From Sphingomonadaceae bacterium (GTDB taxonomy: Bacteria; Pseudomonadota; Alphaproteobacteria; Sphingomonadales; Sphingomonadaceae), in assembly GCA_009923795.1 (NCBI GenBank), contig RFSU01000107.1, positions 1-8,070 on the forward strand: 8,070 bases of DNA, in the 5' to 3' direction. The notes below the pieces were generated by a model that worked only from the letters and a program-made list of their open reading frames with translations, was not told the DNA's origin and did not search any database. Positions within the stretch are counted from its first letter, which is position 1. Every line of letters begins with the position of its first letter. The position numbers and the translations under genes were made by a program. Positions 5,005 to 8,070 of the stretch are shown piece by piece.

Positions 5005-6006
5005 ATGGACGTGACACATGTATTTATAGACACCTCAGTGTACCTGAAGTTTTATACTTTCAGTAACGCGGACATTGAGGAACTTAAGAAGATTTCGGCG
5101 TTGATTAAAGCAGGCAAACTTAAGCTTTATGTGCCCACTCTCGTAGTTGACGAGTTTTATCGAAATCGGGAATCCCGATTGAAGCACGCCATGCAGCAGT
5201 TTAAAGGTTCGGGACCTTCAAATTCTGTGCCGCGTTTCATCCATGGTTATGATCAGTATAAAGAGTTCAAAGAATTAACAAAGAAATGGAATGAGTTAAG
5301 AGACAGACTGGCGGATGAAGCCGAAAAGGCTGCGCTGGACCGGGCTTTTCCTGCGGACAAATTGTTCGAACAGATAGTTCAAGTGGCAACCTCGATTGAA
5401 CCAAGCGACGATGTGATTGAGAAGGCCGAAAGGCGAAGGGTGCTAGGGAACCCCCCTGGCAAGAAGGATAGCTTGGGGGACCAGCTTAACTGGGAAATGT
5501 TGCTGGATGCAGTGCCAGACGGCGAAACCCTATTCGTTGTCGTCGATGATAAAGACTACGCCTCACTACTAAGAGCGGATCGCCCTCGTGATGTTTTGGC
5601 AATGGAATGGGAAAAAAGAAAAGGCGGCGGAACGCTTACCTTGTTCTCCGAGTTGAAGCCATTTTTGGCCGCGAAGTTTCCCGACATTAAGTTGGCAGCG
5701 GATGTCGAAAAAAGCGTCGCAATTGATGGACTGCTTTATAGTGGTACTTTCGCGCAAACCCATGAAGCCATTCGTAAAATAACCCCTATGCTGGAAGCGT
5801 TAGATAATGCCGATGCCGTCCGATTGATCGATGCGGGTCTCAACAATACTCAAATATGCTGGATCGCTTCTGACGCAGACGTAAACGCTTTCTTTCTAGA
5901 ACTAAGAAAACGGTTCGAGCCTCATTTGGACAATGAATTACTGGAGCGTTTAGACGAGAAGTATTTTCCTGAAGAGTGTAGTGAATTGGACGATGTTCCA
6001 TTTTAA
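5005..6006 (+). CDS. PIN-domain (DUF4935-like) putative ribonuclease
   Basis: Probable Mg-dependent nuclease of the PIN superfamily; substrate unknown. It has 333 residues, much larger than a VapC toxin. The PIN core is residues 1-190. FIDTSVY supplies Asp9, VVDEFYRNRE supplies Glu50, RRVLGNPPGKKDSLGDQLNW supplies Asp155/Asp159, and LFVVVDDKDYAS supplies Asp181/Asp182, the expected acidic set. The GNPPGK...GDxxNWE pattern recalls the DUF4935/large-PIN families (from memory). Residues 225-333 form a separate, mostly helical tail (SGTFAQTHEAIRKI, LNNTQICWIASDADVNAFF). The start is bounded by an in-frame stop at 4987-4989, and the first PIN strand begins at residue 6, so ATG 5005 is well placed; yet there is no Shine-Dalgarno before it. 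The gene is AT-rich (bases 5041-5100 about 40% GC) and uses TTA leucines, unlike its neighbours, suggesting transfer. No antitoxin-like neighbour is present. A defence or RNA-decay role is inference only. Confidence 0.8.
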   Translation: MDVTHVFIDTSVYLKFYTFSNADIEELKKISALIKAGKLKLYVPTLVVDEFYRNRESRLKHAMQQFKGSGPSNSVPRFIHGYDQYKEFKELTKKWNELRDRLADEAEKAALDRAFPADKLFEQIVQVATSIEPSDDVIEKAERRRVLGNPPGKKDSLGDQLNWEMLLDAVPDGETLFVVVDDKDYASLLRADRPRDVLAMEWEKRKGGGTLTLFSELKPFLAAKFPDIKLAADVEKSVAIDGLLYSGTFAQTHEAIRKITPMLEALDNADAVRLIDAGLNNTQICWIASDADVNAFFLELRKRFEPHLDNELLERLDEKYFPEECSELDDVPF

Positions 6007-6035
6007 AGTAACACTTCTAAAACGATATCTTGCCC

Positions 6036-6063
6036 AAAAAAAACGGGGCCTCTCAGCCCCGTT
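6036..6063 (-). terminator. Rho-independent terminator of rpoD
   Basis: Read on the - strand, AACGGGGC pairs with GCCCCGTT (plus 6042-6049 and 6056-6063) over 8 bp around a 6-base loop and is followed by a run of eight T (plus 6036-6043). It lies about 30 bases past the rpoD stop. On the + strand no T-run follows, so it would serve the PIN-domain gene only weakly if at all. Confidence 0.88.
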
Positions 6064-6092
6064 CTCTTAACTCCAAACCAAACTCTCAGACC

Positions 6093-8070
6093 TTATTGAT
6101 CCAAGAAGCTCCGCATCTTCCTTGACCGGGACGGGTGCTTCAGCTTCCTGAGCGCCTTGGCCTCGATCTGGCGGATACGTTCGCGGGTCACGCTGAACTG
6201 TTGGCCCACTTCTTCCAGCGTATGGTCGGTGTTCATGCCGATGCCAAAGCGCATGCGCAGCACGCGTTCTTCACGCGGGGTGAGGGAGGCGAGCACGCGG
6301 GTGACGGTTTCTTTCAGGTTTTGCTGAATGGCGGCATCCACGGGGATGACGGCATTTTTATCCTCAATGAAATCACCCAGATGTGAATCTTCCTCATCGC
6401 CAATCGGCGTTTCAAGGGAGATCGGCTCCTTGGCGATTTTCATCACCTTGCGCACCTTTTCCAGCGGCATGGACAGGCGCTCTGCCATTTCCTCTGGGGT
6501 CGGTTCGCGGCCTGTTTCGTGCAGGAACTGGCGGCTGCACCGCACCAGCTTATTGATCGTTTCGATCATATGCACGGGGATGCGGATGGTGCGCGCCTGA
6601 TCCGCGATGGAGCGCGTGATCGCCTGACGGATCCACCAGGTGGCATAGGTCGAGAATTTATAGCCACGGCGATATTCAAATTTATCAACCGCCTTCATCA
6701 GGCCGATATTGCCTTCCTGAATAAGGTCGAGGAATTGCAGGCCGCGATTGGTGTATTTTTTGGCGATGGAAATGACGAGGCGCAAATTGGCCTCCACCAT
6801 TTCCTTTTTCGCGATGCGGGCTTCGCGCTCTGCCTTTTGCACCATGTTCACAATGCGGCGGAATTCGGTGAGGGACATGCCACTTGCTTGCGCAATATCG
6901 GCAATTTCGGTGCGAATCCGCTCTACCGCGTCGCCTTCTGCTTCGGCAAAGGCGGCCCATTTCTTGTCGATGCCGCGCACGGTTTCCAGCCAGTTTTCAT
7001 CCAGCTCCCGTCCCATATAGCTATCGAGGAAGGATTTGCGGTTGACCTTATGGCGCTCCGCCAGACGCAGCATCTGCCCGCCCAGCGCAGTGAGGCGGCG
7101 GTTATAGCTGTACAGCTGATCAACCAGATATTCGATCTTGCTGTTATGGAACTGAACGCTTTCTACTTCGGCGGTCAGCTCCTCGCGAAGCTTGTGATAT
7201 TTCTTTTCTTCGGATGCCGAAAAATCCTGCGCGTTGGACAAAGCGACCATGCGCGCATTCTGAATCTTGCCGAATTTTTTGTAGATGGAGGTGATGCGGG
7301 CAAAGCGTTCCAACGCTTCGGGCTTCAACGTTTCTTCCATCTGGGCAAGGGATAGGGTGTTATCCTCATCCTCTTCCTCGGCCTGCGCCTTCATCCGGCG
7401 TTCGATCAGGCCGTCTTCATCTTCTTCACCGGCGGCGTCTTCGGCAACATCATCGTCTTCCTTGAAAGACGGGCCAGCCGTTTTTTCAGAGATTTCGCCA
7501 TCGGCGCCTTCTTCTTCCTCATCGGTCAGCGCCTCTGGGGCGGGGCCTTTGGACAGCATGGCTTCCAGATCGAGGATTTCGCGCAGCTGCATCGTGCCTT
7601 CGTTCAGCGCGCTGGACCAATCGATGATCGCGTTAAAGGTGATCGGGCTTTCACACAGGCCCAAAATCATCGTGTCGCGGCCCGCCTCAATGCGCTTGGC
7701 AATGGCAATTTCGCCTTCGCGGGACAAAAGCTCCACCGCGCCCATTTCACGCAAATACATGCGCACAGGGTCATCGGTGCGGTCGATGACTTCCTTTTTC
7801 TTTTCAACTTCGGGTGCGCCCATCGGGTCGGCGGCGTCAACCGCTTCGACATCGTCTTCGGCTTCCGCCTCTTCGCCATCATCGGTGGCTTCTTCATTTT
7901 CGACGATGTTGACGCCCATATCGTTGATTGCAGACATAACGTCTTCAATCTGTTCAGACGACATTTGATCCTGCGGTAAAGCTTCGTTCAGCTCATCATA
8001 GGTAATATATCCGCGCTTTTTGGCGCGGGCGAGCAGCTTCTTGATCGAGGCTTCGTTGAGATCGATCAAA
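6093..8070 (-). CDS. rpoD: RNA polymerase primary sigma factor RpoD (sigma-70), 5'-truncated by window edge
   Basis: Directs core RNA polymerase to housekeeping promoters. The frame is open to the right edge; the TTG at 8067-8069 is an internal Leu of the LIDLNEASIKKLLARAKKRG segment, so the true start lies beyond the window, probably within about 30 codons. Numbering from that codon: region 1.1 is residues 1-55; an acidic linker follows to 85; region 1.2 is DDPVRMYLREMGAVELLSRE (99-118); a large non-conserved region with very acidic segments lies at 180-235. Region 2 runs from about 425, with ANLRLVISIAKKYTNRG and core-binding FLDLIQEGN. Region 2.3/2.4 has GYKFSTYATWWIRQAITRSI (469-488). Region 3 is 500-585. 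Region 4 has LTPREERVLRMRFGIG and the helix-turn-helix HTLEEVGQQFSVTRERIRQI (616-635). All key parts look intact. It is convergent with the PIN-domain gene and ends at its own terminator. Confidence 0.97.
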   Translation of the reverse strand, partial: LIDLNEASIKKLLARAKKRGYITYDELNEALPQDQMSSEQIEDVMSAINDMGVNIVENEEATDDGEEAEAEDDVEAVDAADPMGAPEVEKKKEVIDRTDDPVRMYLREMGAVELLSREGEIAIAKRIEAGRDTMILGLCESPITFNAIIDWSSALNEGTMQLREILDLEAMLSKGPAPEALTDEEEEGADGEISEKTAGPSFKEDDDVAEDAAGEEDEDGLIERRMKAQAEEEDEDNTLSLAQMEETLKPEALERFARITSIYKKFGKIQNARMVALSNAQDFSASEEKKYHKLREELTAEVESVQFHNSKIEYLVDQLYSYNRRLTALGGQMLRLAERHKVNRKSFLDSYMGRELDENWLETVRGIDKKWAAFAEAEGDAVERIRTEIADIAQASGMSLTEFRRIVNMVQKAEREARIAKKEMVEANLRLVISIAKKYTNRGLQFLDLIQEGNIGLMKAVDKFEYRRGYKFSTYATWWIRQAITRSIADQARTIRIPVHMIETINKLVRCSRQFLHETGREPTPEEMAERLSMPLEKVRKVMKIAKEPISLETPIGDEEDSHLGDFIEDKNAVIPVDAAIQQNLKETVTRVLASLTPREERVLRMRFGIGMNTDHTLEEVGQQFSVTRERIRQIEAKALRKLKHPSRSRKMRSFLDQ

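Noticed and set aside
6519..7355. 278-aa + strand open frame opposite rpoD
   Set aside because: Antisense shadow of conserved sigma regions 2-3; GC-skewed codon positions keep this frame open.
7285..7968. Long + strand open frame (227 aa, serine-rich) opposite rpoD
   Set aside because: It is antisense to the clear RpoD frame; its Ser runs mirror the acidic Glu/Asp codons of the linker, and it has no family resemblance.
1..8070. CRISPR array, tRNA or rRNA genes
   Set aside because: No regularly spaced direct repeats and no cloverleaf or rRNA-like sequence was seen on either strand.

Overview
The window looks like a piece of an alphaproteobacterial chromosome, most likely from the order Sphingomonadales. 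The Tgt, RpoA and RpoD sequences read closely like Zymomonas/sphingomonad versions from memory; no database search was possible. Coding DNA is mostly GC-rich. One gene (5005-6006) and its leader are clearly AT-richer.

Layout, left to right: (1) a 5'-truncated tgt gene (queuosine tRNA modification, + strand); (2) a convergent gene for an exported PrxQ/BCP-type peroxiredoxin (- strand), with a hairpin-rich repeat in the convergent gap; (3) a divergent promoter region leading into a short alpha-operon cluster, rpsM (S13) - rpsK (S11) - rpoA - rplQ (L17), ending at a strong Rho-independent terminator; (4) a second copy of the hairpin repeat and an AT-rich stretch; (5) an isolated, AT-rich 333-aa PIN-domain nuclease-like gene with no Shine-Dalgarno and no visible partner; (6) a terminator reading leftward; (7) rpoD (primary sigma-70) on the - strand, running off the right edge.

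The housekeeping genes serve translation and transcription: S13 and S11 are small-subunit proteins, L17 is a large-subunit protein, RpoA is the RNA polymerase alpha subunit that nucleates core assembly, and RpoD gives core its promoter specificity. Tgt modifies position 34 of GUN-anticodon tRNAs. The S13 operon starts with its own promoter region behind a peroxiredoxin gene instead of following secY-adk, so the usual ribosomal supercluster is broken here.

Points most worth a second look: the Tgt protein keeps its catalytic aspartates but has lost all three cysteines of its structural zinc site; the rpoA-rplQ gap carries a dense series of perfect or near-perfect hairpins inside an essential operon; the rpsM-rpsK gap holds a two-tier palindrome that starts on the rpsM stop codon; and the PIN-domain gene looks horizontally acquired and possibly leaderless. 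No complete new multi-gene system is evident in the window.
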